NCBI RefSeq assembly: GCF_004135365.1
Contig: NZ_CP035492.1
Span: forward strand, 434,001 to 498,000
Source: Paenibacillus protaetiae
Lineage (GTDB): Bacteria; Bacillota; Bacilli; Paenibacillales; Paenibacillaceae
Length of the DNA: 64,000 nt
Direction of reading: 5' to 3'
The stretch's first letter is position 1, and the number at the start of each line of letters is the position of its first letter. The translations under genes were made by a program, and so were the position numbers. Positions 54,537 to 63,558 of the stretch are shown piece after piece. The notes under the pieces were generated by a model. It was not told the DNA's origin, did no database searches, and worked only from the letters and a program-made list of their open reading frames with translations.

Positions 54537-55564
54537 AGAAGCTGCTGAATACACTGTATATCACCCAGCCGGATGCTTATTTATCATTGGACGGAGACAA
54601 TATCGTCGTACTGAAGGAACAGGAACGAATCGGTAGAGTTCCGCTGCATAATCTCGAGTCTATCGTTTCCTTTGGCTATCATGGCGCAAGCCCTGCTTTA
54701 ATGGGCTACTGCGCGGAACGCCATATTGCACTTCTTTTCTATACGGCAAGCGGCCGTTTTCTGGCAAAAGTGATCGGGGAAAGCAACGGGAATGTACTTC
54801 TAAGGAAGAAGCAATATGCGATATCTGAGGATGAACATCGGTCTGTCGGGATCGCTCGAAATTTTATTATTGGCAAGCTGTATAATCATAAATGGATTCT
54901 TGAACGTATGACACGGGATCATCCGATGAGGATTAATGTCGCGCAATTCAAAGAAGTCTCGCAACATCTGTCGGAGCTGCTTCTGGAGATTAGAGCATGT
55001 AATAATTTGGCGCGTTTGCGGGGACTCGAAGGTCAGGCAGCCTACAGTTATAACAAGCTGTTTGACGCAATGATTTTGCAGCAACGTGAGGATTTCTATT
55101 TTCATTCGCGTTCCCGAAGGCCTCCGCTCGACAACGTGAATGCTATGTTATCGTTTGCCTATTCCTTGCTTGCGAATGATATGGCAGCTGCCTTAGAAGG
55201 TGTTGGACTTGATGCTTATGTCGGGTTCTTGCACCGTGATCGGCCGGGACGGGTATCATTGGCGTTAGATGTCATGGAGGAGTTACGCGGCGTCTACGCG
55301 GACAAATTCGTCCTTTCTCTTATCAACAAGAAGGTTGTAAGTAAAAACGATTTTGTCAGGAAAGAAAACGGGGCTATTTTGTTGACAGAAGATGCGAGGC
55401 GAACTTTTTTGTCAGCGTGGCAAAGCAAAGAGCAGGAGATCATCACGCATCCTTTTCTTAATGAGAAGATACCTTGGGGACTTGTTCCGCACGCGCAGGC
55501 GCTGCTCCTTGCACGATTTCTGCGAAGTGATATGGATGAGTATCCGCCATTCCTGTGGAAATAG
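54533..55564 (+). CDS. cas1: Cas1 integrase
   Basis: A 343-residue Cas1 (type I-C). Conserved residues are visible in LRGLEGQAAYSYNKLF (metal Glu), SFAYSLLANDMAAALEGVGLDAYVGFLHRDRPGRVSLALDVMEELR split as family motifs with His and Asp ligands. Integrates spacers together with Cas2 at the leader end. The ATG overlaps the cas4 stop. Confidence 0.96.
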   Translation: MKKLLNTLYITQPDAYLSLDGDNIVVLKEQERIGRVPLHNLESIVSFGYHGASPALMGYCAERHIALLFYTASGRFLAKVIGESNGNVLLRKKQYAISEDEHRSVGIARNFIIGKLYNHKWILERMTRDHPMRINVAQFKEVSQHLSELLLEIRACNNLARLRGLEGQAAYSYNKLFDAMILQQREDFYFHSRSRRPPLDNVNAMLSFAYSLLANDMAAALEGVGLDAYVGFLHRDRPGRVSLALDVMEELRGVYADKFVLSLINKKVVSKNDFVRKENGAILLTEDARRTFLSAWQSKEQEIITHPFLNEKIPWGLVPHAQALLLARFLRSDMDEYPPFLWK

Positions 55565-55577
55565 GAGAGTGACATGG

Positions 55578-55868
55578 ATGCTGGTGTTAGTCACCTATGA
55601 TGTAAGTACACTAAGCAGCGCAGGTCAACGCAGACTAAGACTGGCATCGAAACTGTGCCAAAGTTACGGTCAACGTGTTCAGAACTCTGTATTCGAATGC
55701 GTAGTGGATGCAGCCCAGCTTACTTTATTAAAAATTAAGCTAGGTGAAATTATTAACCCGGACGAAGACAGTTTACGTATCTATCAGCTTGGCAACCATT
55801 ACAAGAACAAGGTTGAACATATTGGTGTAAAGCCATCATTAGACTTGGAAGGGCCGCTAATTATGTGA
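55578..55868 (+). CDS. cas2: Cas2, adaptation
   Basis: A 96-residue ferredoxin-like protein. It starts MLVLVTYDVST and has RRLRLASKLCQSYGQRVQNSVFE as in type I-C Cas2. The ATG at 55578 is 13 nt after the cas1 stop with AGGAGAGTGAC upstream. The leader of array 2 begins only 20-30 bp after its stop. Confidence 0.95.
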   Translation: MLVLVTYDVSTLSSAGQRRLRLASKLCQSYGQRVQNSVFECVVDAAQLTLLKIKLGEIINPDEDSLRIYQLGNHYKNKVEHIGVKPSLDLEGPLIM

Positions 55869-56079
55869 TGGAAAGCGAGTCGTTGGGGGTGCGAATTAGT
55901 GGTGCGAATGAGAAGCGAACATCGTTTTCCTAGGGGATTCGCACCACATTTTTTTTGAGAATCCTCCTATCAAGCTTCTACAATGTGATAGAATGATCGT
56001 TAATATCATTATTTGAAAATTTATTTCATAATTTTGACTTTAAAAAATATATTTATTCTCTTTTTGCGTAAAATCGCAG
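55869..56079 (+). promoter_or_regulatory. Leader of CRISPR array 2
   Basis: AT-rich DNA between cas2 and the array. Two GTGCGAAT words (55890-55897, 55903-55910) and a 45-bp element from GGTGCGAAT to ATTCGCACC (55902-55946) are shared with array 1's leader. The element ends 133 bp before the first repeat. The rest is A/T-rich, with candidate promoter hexamers such as TTGACT (56035-56040) but no convincing pair. Confidence 0.75.
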
Positions 56080-57867
56080 TCGCACCTCGCTGAGGTGCGT
56101 GGATTGAAATCGGATCGTGACCGCCTTGTCGTGATCGACGAGGACGGTCGCACCTCGCTGAGGTGCGTGGATTGAAATTTCTGGTTTTGATACCATGTAT
56201 GATACCGAAACCCGTCGCACCTCGCTGAGGTGCGTGGATTGAAATGTCCGGAGCAGCATCCAATAGCGCCGGCATAAACGTCGCACCTCGCTGAGGTGCG
56301 TGGATTGAAATACCTTTATTTCCAATCTGTTCGGCGGTTTGTTTAAGTCGCACCTCGCTGAGGTGCGTGGATTGAAATTATTTTGTCGTTAAGCTGATCG
56401 ACAATTTCTTTCAGTCGCACCTCGCTGAGGTGCGTGGATTGAAATCCGGGTACATCATCTACATTATAAAATTTTATACCAGTCGCACCTCGCTGAGGTG
56501 CGTGGATTGAAATATTCAAATCCACCGCGCCACCGATCCCGGCGACAACGTCGCACCTCGCTGAGGTGCGTGGATTGAAATATATCGAAGTGCCTGAACT
56601 CAACATTAACCATGAGTCGCACCTCGCTGAGGTGCGTGGATTGAAATTCTTCCCTCTTCTCTGATGCCGGCTACTTGGCCAGTGAGTCGCACCTCGCTGA
56701 GGTGCGTGGATTGAAATTATGTCCATAAGCGCCGGATCCCGAAAGCCGTATGGTCGCACCTCGCTGAGGTGCGTGGATTGAAATAACCTGGACGATCCAG
56801 ACGAAACGGACGATTTGGCGTCGCACCTCGCTGAGGTGCGTGGATTGAAATTTACTGGCTTGAATTTGTTGGCCAAGCCTTTAGGGTCGCACCTCGCTGA
56901 GGTGCGTGGATTGAAATTGCAAAAAGAACTGTATGCTCCCTCAAATCTGAGTCGCACCTCGCTGAGGTGCGTGGATTGAAATTAATCGAATACCGCTTCA
57001 AAAAAACGCCACGCTGTCGCACCTCGCTGAGGTGCGTGGATTGAAATTTTATGAGTGAATTGGAACAAATTGCTGACGAAAGAGGTCGCACCTCGCTGAG
57101 GTGCGTGGATTGAAATAGCATCTTGGATGAAAGAGTGAACGAAAGAAAAATGTCGCACCTCGCTGAGGTGCGTGGATTGAAATAAGTCAATGCTGCTGTA
57201 CGTTTCAAGGTCGATTGTCGCACCTCGCTGAGGTGCGTGGATTGAAATCTTGTACCGTGATACGGGCATAGATCGGTACAGAGTCGCACCTCGCTGAGGT
57301 GCGTGGATTGAAATTTCTGATACGGCCTGCGCCACGTTTTCCATGTATTCCGTCGCACCTCGCTGAGGTGCGTGGATTGAAATCAGAAGCCGCCACAAGA
57401 TGGCGGCGAGGGGATTAATATCGTCGCACCTCGCTGAGGTGCGTGGATTGAAATTCGTCATTCAGTCTTCTGGATTTGTTACCGTGATATCAGAGTCGCA
57501 CCTCGCTGAGGTGCGTGGATTGAAATTTGTGGGAAAAATGCATCTCCAATCCAACTGAACCGTCGCACCTCGCTGAGGTGCGTGGATTGAAATCCTTCTT
57601 ACCGGACGCGCGGAGAAACAGGCATATGCCGTCGCACCTCGCTGAGGTGCGTGGATTGAAATCCGGCGCTTGATTTTTGTAGCTGGAAAAGCAAAGGCGG
57701 TCGCACCTCGCTGAGGTGCGTGGATTGAAATTGCACCTGAATCAGCCGTCCTGCCCAGCGCCATGTAGTCGCACCTCGCTGAGGTGCGTGGATTGAAATC
57801 GTACGTGATGCCAGTACGCAGTCAGGTAAGCCAAGGTCGCACCTCACTGAGGTGCAGTAGATGAAAT
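56080..57867 (+). CRISPR. Type I-C CRISPR array 2 (27 repeats, 26 spacers)
   Basis: The same 32-bp repeat as array 1. Starts include 56080, 56147, 56214, 56280, 56347 ... 57700, 57768, and a degenerate last copy at 57836 (GTCGCACCTCACTGAGG ... ATGAAAT). Spacers are 33-40 bp. Twenty-six copies appear perfect, which suggests an array kept active until recently. The degenerate end marks the distal side; the leader is next to cas2. Open frames across the array come from the repeat and are not genes. Confidence 0.98.
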
Positions 57868-57883
57868 AAAGATGATTTTGCAT

Positions 57884-57906
57884 AAGCGCCCGAGCGCTTT
57901 TTTTGT
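57884..57906 (+). terminator. Terminator after CRISPR array 2
   Basis: AAGCGC/GCGCTT with a CCGA loop and TTTTTTTG, 17 bp after the last repeat. Confidence 0.8.
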
Positions 57907-57948
57907 TTAGCTCAAATAAGAAATTTGTCGAAAAATATTATTTCCCAC

Positions 57949-57978
57949 TTGCCGCGGTTCCGGCCTATAGTGTACTAT
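57949..57978 (+). promoter_or_regulatory. Putative promoter of xpt-pbuX
   Basis: TTGCCG (57949-57954) and TACTAT (57973-57978) are 18 bp apart, about 75 bp before the riboswitch aptamer. Confidence 0.5.
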
Positions 57979-58060
57979 AAGCTTTATATTTGAAGAGGGC
58001 GGCTTTGGCCGCTTGCGTTAACATCCCGCTTGTGCATGAAGCAAAGGCGGGCATATAACT

Positions 58061-58278
58061 GCTCATATAATTATGGGAATAAGGCCCATTAGTTTCTACC
58101 GGATGACCATTGCAATTATCCGACTATGAGCGAGACCGCAATCCGCAGAAAGAACGTCTGCTTCCGGCTTTGGCAGGGCCGTCAGACCTTTGATGCGGCG
58201 CGGTGCTCCGGTCATGGTTTTAAAATCCGTAGGGACAAACTTCGCTTAAGCGCAGGCTTAAGAGGTTTGTCCTTTTTT
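58061..58278 (+). promoter_or_regulatory. Purine (guanine-type) riboswitch with terminator
   Basis: The aptamer at 58061-58131 has P1 arms GCTCAT/ATGAGC, the conserved ATATAAT, the TTTCTACC junction and CCGACTATG. The base that reads the ligand is C (GACTAT), as in guanine/hypoxanthine aptamers; adenine types have T. Downstream an intrinsic terminator (GGGACAAACTT ... AGGTTTGTCC, 58232-58272, then TTTTTT) forms the expression platform. Guanine should switch off xpt-pbuX. Confidence 0.93.
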
Positions 58279-58377
58279 AATTCCGTATCGGCGAATGACA
58301 AAGCTGCCATTGCCTGGTTGTCAGGGAAGCAAGCAGCAGACGCTGCATGAAATCAATTAAGGAGCTGTGAACGAGAA

Positions 58378-58983
58378 GTGAAAGTACTGGAAGATCGCAT
58401 ACGCCAAGAGGGACTCATTTTATCCGAGACGGTGCTGAAGGTGGACTCTTTCTTAAACCATCAGGTCGACACCGAGCTAGCGCTCGAGATTGGCCGGGAG
58501 TTCGGCCGCTTGTTCGCGGGCCAAGGCATTACGAAGGTGCTGACGATCGAAGCCAGCGGCATTCAGTTTGCCATGGCGGCGGGAATCGCACTGAAGGTGC
58601 CGTTCGTGTACGCCAAAAAGAAGAAAGCGGTCACGCAAGCCGAGCAGATGTATACGGCTCCGGTCACTTCTTTTACACGCGGTGAGACGTATCAAGTCAG
58701 CATCTCCCGCCATTATTTGGGGCCGGATGATAAGGTGCTGATCGTCGATGATTTTCTGGCTACGGGAGCCGCGCTTGTCGGCTTGGTCACCATCGTTCGT
58801 GAAGCTGGCGCTCAGCTTGCCGGCGTCGGTTGTGTCATTGAAAAAGGATTCCAGGAAGGCCGAGGGCTGCTGGAAGAGATGGGCGTCCGCGTCCATTCGC
58901 TGGCCCGGATTTCCTCGATGGCGCCGGGCGAAGTCCAATTTGTGGATCATAACGATCCGATTCGTATAAAGGAGAAGGTATAA
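58378..58983 (+). CDS. xpt: Xanthine phosphoribosyltransferase (riboswitch-controlled copy)
   Basis: A 201-residue Xpt. The PRPP motif is VLIVDDFLATGAALVGL; DSFLNHQVD and ITKVLTIEASGIQFA are typical. It lies behind a guanine riboswitch and 2 nt before pbuX, the classic Bacillus xpt-pbuX operon for xanthine salvage. The start is GTG at 58378 after AAGGAGCTG. A second Xpt gene is at 34272. Confidence 0.95.
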   Translation: MKVLEDRIRQEGLILSETVLKVDSFLNHQVDTELALEIGREFGRLFAGQGITKVLTIEASGIQFAMAAGIALKVPFVYAKKKKAVTQAEQMYTAPVTSFTRGETYQVSISRHYLGPDDKVLIVDDFLATGAALVGLVTIVREAGAQLAGVGCVIEKGFQEGRGLLEEMGVRVHSLARISSMAPGEVQFVDHNDPIRIKEKV

Positions 58984-58985
58984 GC

Positions 58986-60275
58986 ATGCTTAGCAAGAAA
59001 AAGGTTTTTGCTCTCGGATTGCAACACGTGCTCGCCATGTATGCCGGCGCGGTCGTCGTGCCGCTGATCGTGGGAGGGCAACTTGGTTTTAACGCTGCAC
59101 AGATGGCGTATCTGATCGCCGCTGACTTGTTTACATGCGGCCTCGCAACGCTGCTGCAAGCTATGGGGACTAAATATTTCGGCAGCCGCCTGCCGGTAGT
59201 TCTAGGCTGTACGTTTACGGCAGTTGGACCGATTATTGCCGTGGCATCCGGTTCTAATCTGGCGACGGTGTACGGGGCGATTATTATAGCCGGTTTATTT
59301 GTTGTGCTGGCTGCGCCGTTGTACGGGAAGCTGCTGAAGTTTTTCCCGACGGTCGTAACCGGATCGGTCGTTACGGTCATCGGCTTGTCTCTTATTCCCG
59401 CAGCCTTGAATAATGTGGCGGGCGGCGACGGCAGTGCCGATTTTGGCGCTCCGCGCAATTTGCTGCTCGCATTGTTTACGCTGATCGTCATTTTGCTTGT
59501 GAACCGGTTTGGGAAGGGATTCCTGCGGTCGATTTCCGTACTGGTCGGCCTTGTCGCCGGTACGCTGGCAGGCTGGGCAATGGGGATGGTTAACTTCGCT
59601 TCGGTTGGGGATGCATCTTGGTTCAGCATCGTGAAACCTTTCTATTTCGGTACGCCGCAGTTCAGCATAACCGCGATCGTTACGATGATTATCGTCAATA
59701 TTGTCAGCATGGTGGAATCGACAGGCGTTTATTTGGCAGTTGGCAAAGCGACGAACCAGAAGGTCGAGCAGCGGCAGATTGTTAACGGCTTGCGTTCGGA
59801 AGGCGCCGCGATTATGTTAGGCGGCATATTTAACGCCTTCCCGTATACGGCTTTTTCGCAAAATGTCGGCCTTATTACATTGACCAAGGTGAAAACGCGC
59901 AATGTTATTTTTGCGGCAGGCGGCATCATGGTCGTGCTGGGCTTGCTGCCGAAGCTGGCCGCCATTACGACTATCATTCCGAATGCTGTGCTGGGTGGGG
60001 CTATGATTGTCATGTTCGGTTCGGTGGCTGCTTCCGGCATCTCCATTTTGTCCGAGGTCAACCTGCGCGAAGAGCGAAACTTGCTGATCGTCGCTTGCAG
60101 CATCGCCGTTGGTCTTGGTTCGGCAGCTGTTCCCGCAGTGTTTGAGAAGCTGCCTGATTTTGCAAAGATGTTGACCCAAAGCGGCATCGTAACCGGCTCG
60201 TTGACTGCCATCGTGCTTAACTTGCTGATGAGCCGCAAACCGGATGAAACTTCACAGGCTTCTACAGAAGCATAA
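58986..60275 (+). CDS. pbuX: Xanthine permease PbuX (NCS2 family)
   Basis: A 429-residue NAT/NCS2 purine permease with 12-14 membrane helices. Markers are GLQHVLAMYAGAVVVPLI at the start, the family motif region ESTGVYLAVG and FSQNVGLITLT. It takes up xanthine for the adjacent Xpt enzyme. Co-transcribed with xpt under guanine control. Confidence 0.94.
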   Translation: MLSKKKVFALGLQHVLAMYAGAVVVPLIVGGQLGFNAAQMAYLIAADLFTCGLATLLQAMGTKYFGSRLPVVLGCTFTAVGPIIAVASGSNLATVYGAIIIAGLFVVLAAPLYGKLLKFFPTVVTGSVVTVIGLSLIPAALNNVAGGDGSADFGAPRNLLLALFTLIVILLVNRFGKGFLRSISVLVGLVAGTLAGWAMGMVNFASVGDASWFSIVKPFYFGTPQFSITAIVTMIIVNIVSMVESTGVYLAVGKATNQKVEQRQIVNGLRSEGAAIMLGGIFNAFPYTAFSQNVGLITLTKVKTRNVIFAAGGIMVVLGLLPKLAAITTIIPNAVLGGAMIVMFGSVAASGISILSEVNLREERNLLIVACSIAVGLGSAAVPAVFEKLPDFAKMLTQSGIVTGSLTAIVLNLLMSRKPDETSQASTEA

Positions 60276-60322
60276 AAAAGAAATCGCCCTGGCGCATGGA
60301 TGCGCGGGGCGATTTCTTTTTT
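60275..60322 (+). terminator. Terminator of xpt-pbuX
   Basis: AAAAAGAAATCGCCC (60275-60289) pairs with GGGCGATTTCTTTTTT (60307-60322); the loop contains GGCGCATGGATGCGC. Possibly bidirectional. Confidence 0.88.
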
Positions 60323-60396
60323 GCGCCGACAGCGGGGGATGGCAATAAAGCCTGTTGGATTATACATCGTTATGCCTTCCGTACAGGCCGATTCAA

Positions 60397-60963
60397 TTAT
60401 TTTAAATCAATGGATACGTCTCCCTGTATGGTGTGAAATCGTACACTTGTATCGTTAGGCCATACAGGGTTATGAAGCCCAAGCGCTTCTTCGGACGATG
60501 GGAGATCATCTTGATAGGGGAGGAAAAAGCTGAATGCTTTAATTTCCTTGATGAATGCCCCCCATAAATACGGTTCCTTCAAATAAATGGTGTAAAGATA
60601 ATTCGTTTCTCCTAAAGTTGTCGTCCTATGTTCGACGTATATCGTAGTATGGCCGGGCGAAGTGACCGTGCTTATTGCAGCATCCGCTGCTAAGTGAATG
60701 AATAGGGCTCCAGCCAGACAAATAGATAGAAACAGGGATAGCCCCATTGCCATTGTACTCAAAAAATAAAGTCTCGATTTAATCCATAAGACGCATAACA
60801 CCACCAACAAGAGGATATTGAAGCTTAAGGGATAAATAAGCCCGCTTGATTTTAAAAAGTTTATTTTGTACCCATTTATATTCAATGCCCAAAGCGCTAA
60901 GTCAGCCAGCGCTACTGCTAACCCTATATAAAACGTTGCTCGCTTTATTTTGTTATTCAACAT
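60397..60963 (-). CDS. Hypothetical membrane protein
   Basis: A 188-residue protein with three or four N-terminal hydrophobic helices (about 12-30, 43-62, 65-85) and a soluble C-terminal half that includes TIYVEHRTTTLGETNYLYTIYLKEP. AGGAGGATCT precedes the ATG at 60963; the longer frame upstream has no such site. Function unknown. Confidence 0.72.
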   Translation of the reverse strand: MLNNKIKRATFYIGLAVALADLALWALNINGYKINFLKSSGLIYPLSFNILLLVVLCVLWIKSRLYFLSTMAMGLSLFLSICLAGALFIHLAADAAISTVTSPGHTTIYVEHRTTTLGETNYLYTIYLKEPYLWGAFIKEIKAFSFFLPYQDDLPSSEEALGLHNPVWPNDTSVRFHTIQGDVSIDLK

Positions 60964-61189
60964 AGATCCTCCTGCGAAGTTTGGATTGTCTGCGTGCCGG
61001 AACCGATGATAGGGAATGGACGGGCTCTTTATAAATAATGATGGGATCTTCTTCCTCTTTGTGAATGTTACGTTTATGACGAGGCGATGAATGGGAAAGT
61101 TGCAAGCAAAATCGTGTATTGATGACGGATATCCTTTAATCCGAACTTCAAGGATTAGGCATTGCGAACAAATATATTCCAAATTTATA

Positions 61190-61218
61190 TTGACGATGCA
61201 TATACACCATGCTAATAT
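61190..61218 (+). promoter_or_regulatory. Strong putative promoter before the aldo/keto reductase leader
   Basis: TTGACG (61190-61195) and TAATAT (61213-61218) at 17-bp spacing. Transcription would start near 61225. Confidence 0.65.
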
Positions 61219-61264
61219 CGTTATAGCTTATCGGATTGATCGGAAATAAAATAATCTACCGGAT

Positions 61265-61319
61265 AACCGGAGACAAACTTGCTGCATCTTATTGCGGCAA
61301 TTGTCTCCGGTTATTTTTT
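61265..61319 (+). terminator. Intrinsic terminator inside the leader (attenuator or sRNA end)
   Basis: AACCGGAGACAA (61265-61276) pairs perfectly with TTGTCTCCGGTT (61301-61312), with an internal TTGC/GCAA pairing, and is followed by ATTTTTTT. It lies 45 bp after the predicted start point and about 36 bp before the reductase gene. Confidence 0.75.
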
Positions 61320-61354
61320 TCATATTATCTGCAAGTCATGAGGAGGAAACAGGA

Positions 61355-62323
61355 ATGGAATATCGTAAATTGGGCCGAACAGGCTTGAAAGTATCCGCGG
61401 TGAGTCTCGGCACGATGGCTTTTGGCCGCTGGATCGACGAGGAGGCGTCAGCCTCCATACTGGATGCGGCGCTGGATCACGGCATCAATCTGGTTGACAC
61501 GGCCAACGTATATGGAGAAGGGGCTTCAGAAGAGATTTTAGGAAATTTGCTTAAAGCACGCCGGCGCGACATCGTGCTCGCAACGAAAGTGCATGGCAAG
61601 GTCGGCCCGGGGCCAAATGACGGAGGGCAAAGCCGTTATCATATTTTTAAAGCGGTAGAAGACAGCCTGCGGAGACTGCAAACGGATTACATAGATCTAT
61701 ATCAAGTGCACCGGTTCGATCCGGCCACACCGCTCGAAGAAACATTACGTGCGCTCGACGATCTGGTACGTCAAGGCAAGGTCCGTTATATCGGCGCTTC
61801 CAATTTTGCCGCTTGGCAACTGGCGAAAGCCCATGGTATCAGCAATCAGCACGGCTTGGAGCGTTTTGAGAGCCTGCAGCCGGAATACAGCCTTATCTCC
61901 CGGGAAATCGAACAAGAAATCATCCCGTTCGTTCAATCGGAACAGGTTGGCGTTATCGTCTACAGCCCGCTCGGCAGAGGGGTGCTGTCAGGCAAATATA
62001 AGGAAGGCGAAGCTCCTCCTGCAGGGTCCAGGCTGGCGGCGGGAGAGCAAAGGCTGGAGCAGCTGTTGAAAAAGAACGCGCTGGCAGTCGCCGACGCTAT
62101 TAAGCCGCTTGCCCAGCAGCATGGCCTGACGCCGGCGCAATATGCGCTGTCATGGGTGCTCAGCCGGTCGGGCATTACATCAGCTATTCTTGGCGCTTCC
62201 AAGCTCGAACATATCACCGACGCAGCCAAAGCTTGGGATACAAGGCTGAGCGAAGCGGATTTAAAACAAGCGGACGAAGCGACGGAGCAAGTCCGAACGA
62301 AAGAAAAAGCACTGATCAAATAA
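61355..62323 (+). CDS. Aldo/keto reductase
   Basis: A 322-residue NADPH-dependent (beta/alpha)8 oxidoreductase. The catalytic set is visible: Asp in LVDTANVYGEG with Tyr, Lys in IVLATKVHGK and His in YQVHRFDP. The YSPLGRGVLSG segment and late SAILGASKLEH contact the cofactor. GAGGAGGAAACAGGA precedes the ATG at 61355. Substrate unknown. Confidence 0.92.
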   Translation: MEYRKLGRTGLKVSAVSLGTMAFGRWIDEEASASILDAALDHGINLVDTANVYGEGASEEILGNLLKARRRDIVLATKVHGKVGPGPNDGGQSRYHIFKAVEDSLRRLQTDYIDLYQVHRFDPATPLEETLRALDDLVRQGKVRYIGASNFAAWQLAKAHGISNQHGLERFESLQPEYSLISREIEQEIIPFVQSEQVGVIVYSPLGRGVLSGKYKEGEAPPAGSRLAAGEQRLEQLLKKNALAVADAIKPLAQQHGLTPAQYALSWVLSRSGITSAILGASKLEHITDAAKAWDTRLSEADLKQADEATEQVRTKEKALIK

Positions 62324-62349
62324 TAAAAAATTATGATTTCTACCCTGCC

Positions 62350-62393
62350 AAGGAGGATATCGAAGTTTACTTGCGATATCCTTCTTTTTTTAT
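62350..62393 (+). terminator. Terminator after the aldo/keto reductase
   Basis: AAGGAGGATATCG (62350-62362) pairs, with one bulge, with CGATATCCTT (62374-62383), followed by CTTTTTTT. Confidence 0.8.
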
Positions 62394-62414
62394 TACTCGA
62401 ACCGGGGGTGCAGC

Positions 62415-63524
62415 ATGGCCAGCGTCAGCATCAAACATTTGTATAAAAAATACGGCAAAGAAAAACATGCGGTTGTGCAAGATTTCGATCTTGAAATCAA
62501 GGATAAAGAGTTTATCGTATTCGTCGGGCCATCCGGCTGCGGCAAATCGACAACGCTGCGCATGATTGCGGGGCTGGAAGACATTACGGAGGGCGAGATT
62601 TATATCGGTGACCAGCTGGTGAACAAGCTGCCGCCGAAAGACCGCGACATCTCGATGGTTTTTCAAAACTATGCGCTGTATCCGAACTTATCCGTCTATG
62701 AGAACATCGCCTTCGGCCTGCGCATGCGCAAGCTGCCGAAGCACGAAATTGACCTCGCGGTGAAGCAGGCTAGCCGGGTGCTGGAAATCGAGCCGTATTT
62801 AAGCCGTAAGCCAAAGGATCTGTCCGGCGGACAACGGCAGCGCGTTGCGCTCGGAAGGGCGATCGTCCGCAATCCGAAGCTGTTTCTTATGGATGAACCG
62901 CTGTCGAATCTGGATGCCAAGCTTCGTTCAACGATGCGGATGGAGATTACGAAGCTTCATAAAAAACTGGGTACGACGTTCATCTTCGTCACCCACGATC
63001 AGATAGAGGCCATGACGATGGCGGATCGGATCGTCGTTATGAAAAACGGCGTTATTCAGCAATGCGATACGCCGGAGAAAGTGTATTCCAAACCGGCCAA
63101 TACGTTTGTAGCCGGCTTTATCGGATCGCCGCAAATCAATTTCATCGAGGGAAAGATCGAAGAGAATGCATTTGGGCGGCTGGAGTTCAAAACGAATCGT
63201 CTTCAGCTCAAGATTCACGAAGCGACGGAGGCTGTTTTGCGGCTTAATAACCAAGTAAACAAATATGTAATATTGGGAATTAGGCCGGAACATATCAAAC
63301 TGGAAGGGCTGTATTCCGAGACGGTAATAACCGGCATCTATACGGATAATGAGCTGATGGGAGCCGACCGGTTTATTTATTTGAACATCGGGCAAGAGAA
63401 GCCGTTGATCGTCCGGGTCGAGCCGGAAAATCAATTCGAGGAGAATGAGAAACTGAAAGTAGAGCTGGACTTGTCTAAAGCTCACTTTTTCCATAAGGAA
63501 ACGGGCGTCCGGTTAACCGACTGA
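62415..63524 (+). CDS. Carbohydrate ABC transporter ATPase, UgpC/MsmX-like
   Basis: A 369-residue ATPase of the CUT1 type. It has Walker A GPSGCGKST, Q-loop VFQNYALYPNLSVYEN, signature LSGGQRQR, Walker B LFLMDEPLSNLDAKLR and H-loop FVTHDQIEAMT, then a C-terminal TOBE/MalK-type regulatory domain with LGIRPEHI. Such ATPases energise several sugar importers in Bacillales. A binding lipoprotein follows 34 nt later. Confidence 0.92.
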   Translation: MASVSIKHLYKKYGKEKHAVVQDFDLEIKDKEFIVFVGPSGCGKSTTLRMIAGLEDITEGEIYIGDQLVNKLPPKDRDISMVFQNYALYPNLSVYENIAFGLRMRKLPKHEIDLAVKQASRVLEIEPYLSRKPKDLSGGQRQRVALGRAIVRNPKLFLMDEPLSNLDAKLRSTMRMEITKLHKKLGTTFIFVTHDQIEAMTMADRIVVMKNGVIQQCDTPEKVYSKPANTFVAGFIGSPQINFIEGKIEENAFGRLEFKTNRLQLKIHEATEAVLRLNNQVNKYVILGIRPEHIKLEGLYSETVITGIYTDNELMGADRFIYLNIGQEKPLIVRVEPENQFEENEKLKVELDLSKAHFFHKETGVRLTD

Positions 63525-63558
63525 CCGGTTGTGCGCAGCAAGGGAGGGGCGTCGGTTC

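Noticed and set aside
56021-57883. Several minus-strand frames of 60-200 codons across CRISPR array 2 (and near array 1) with repeated motifs such as NPRTSARCD
   Set aside because: They are translations of the CRISPR repeat itself; the repetition follows the 32-bp repeat and there are no ribosome binding sites.
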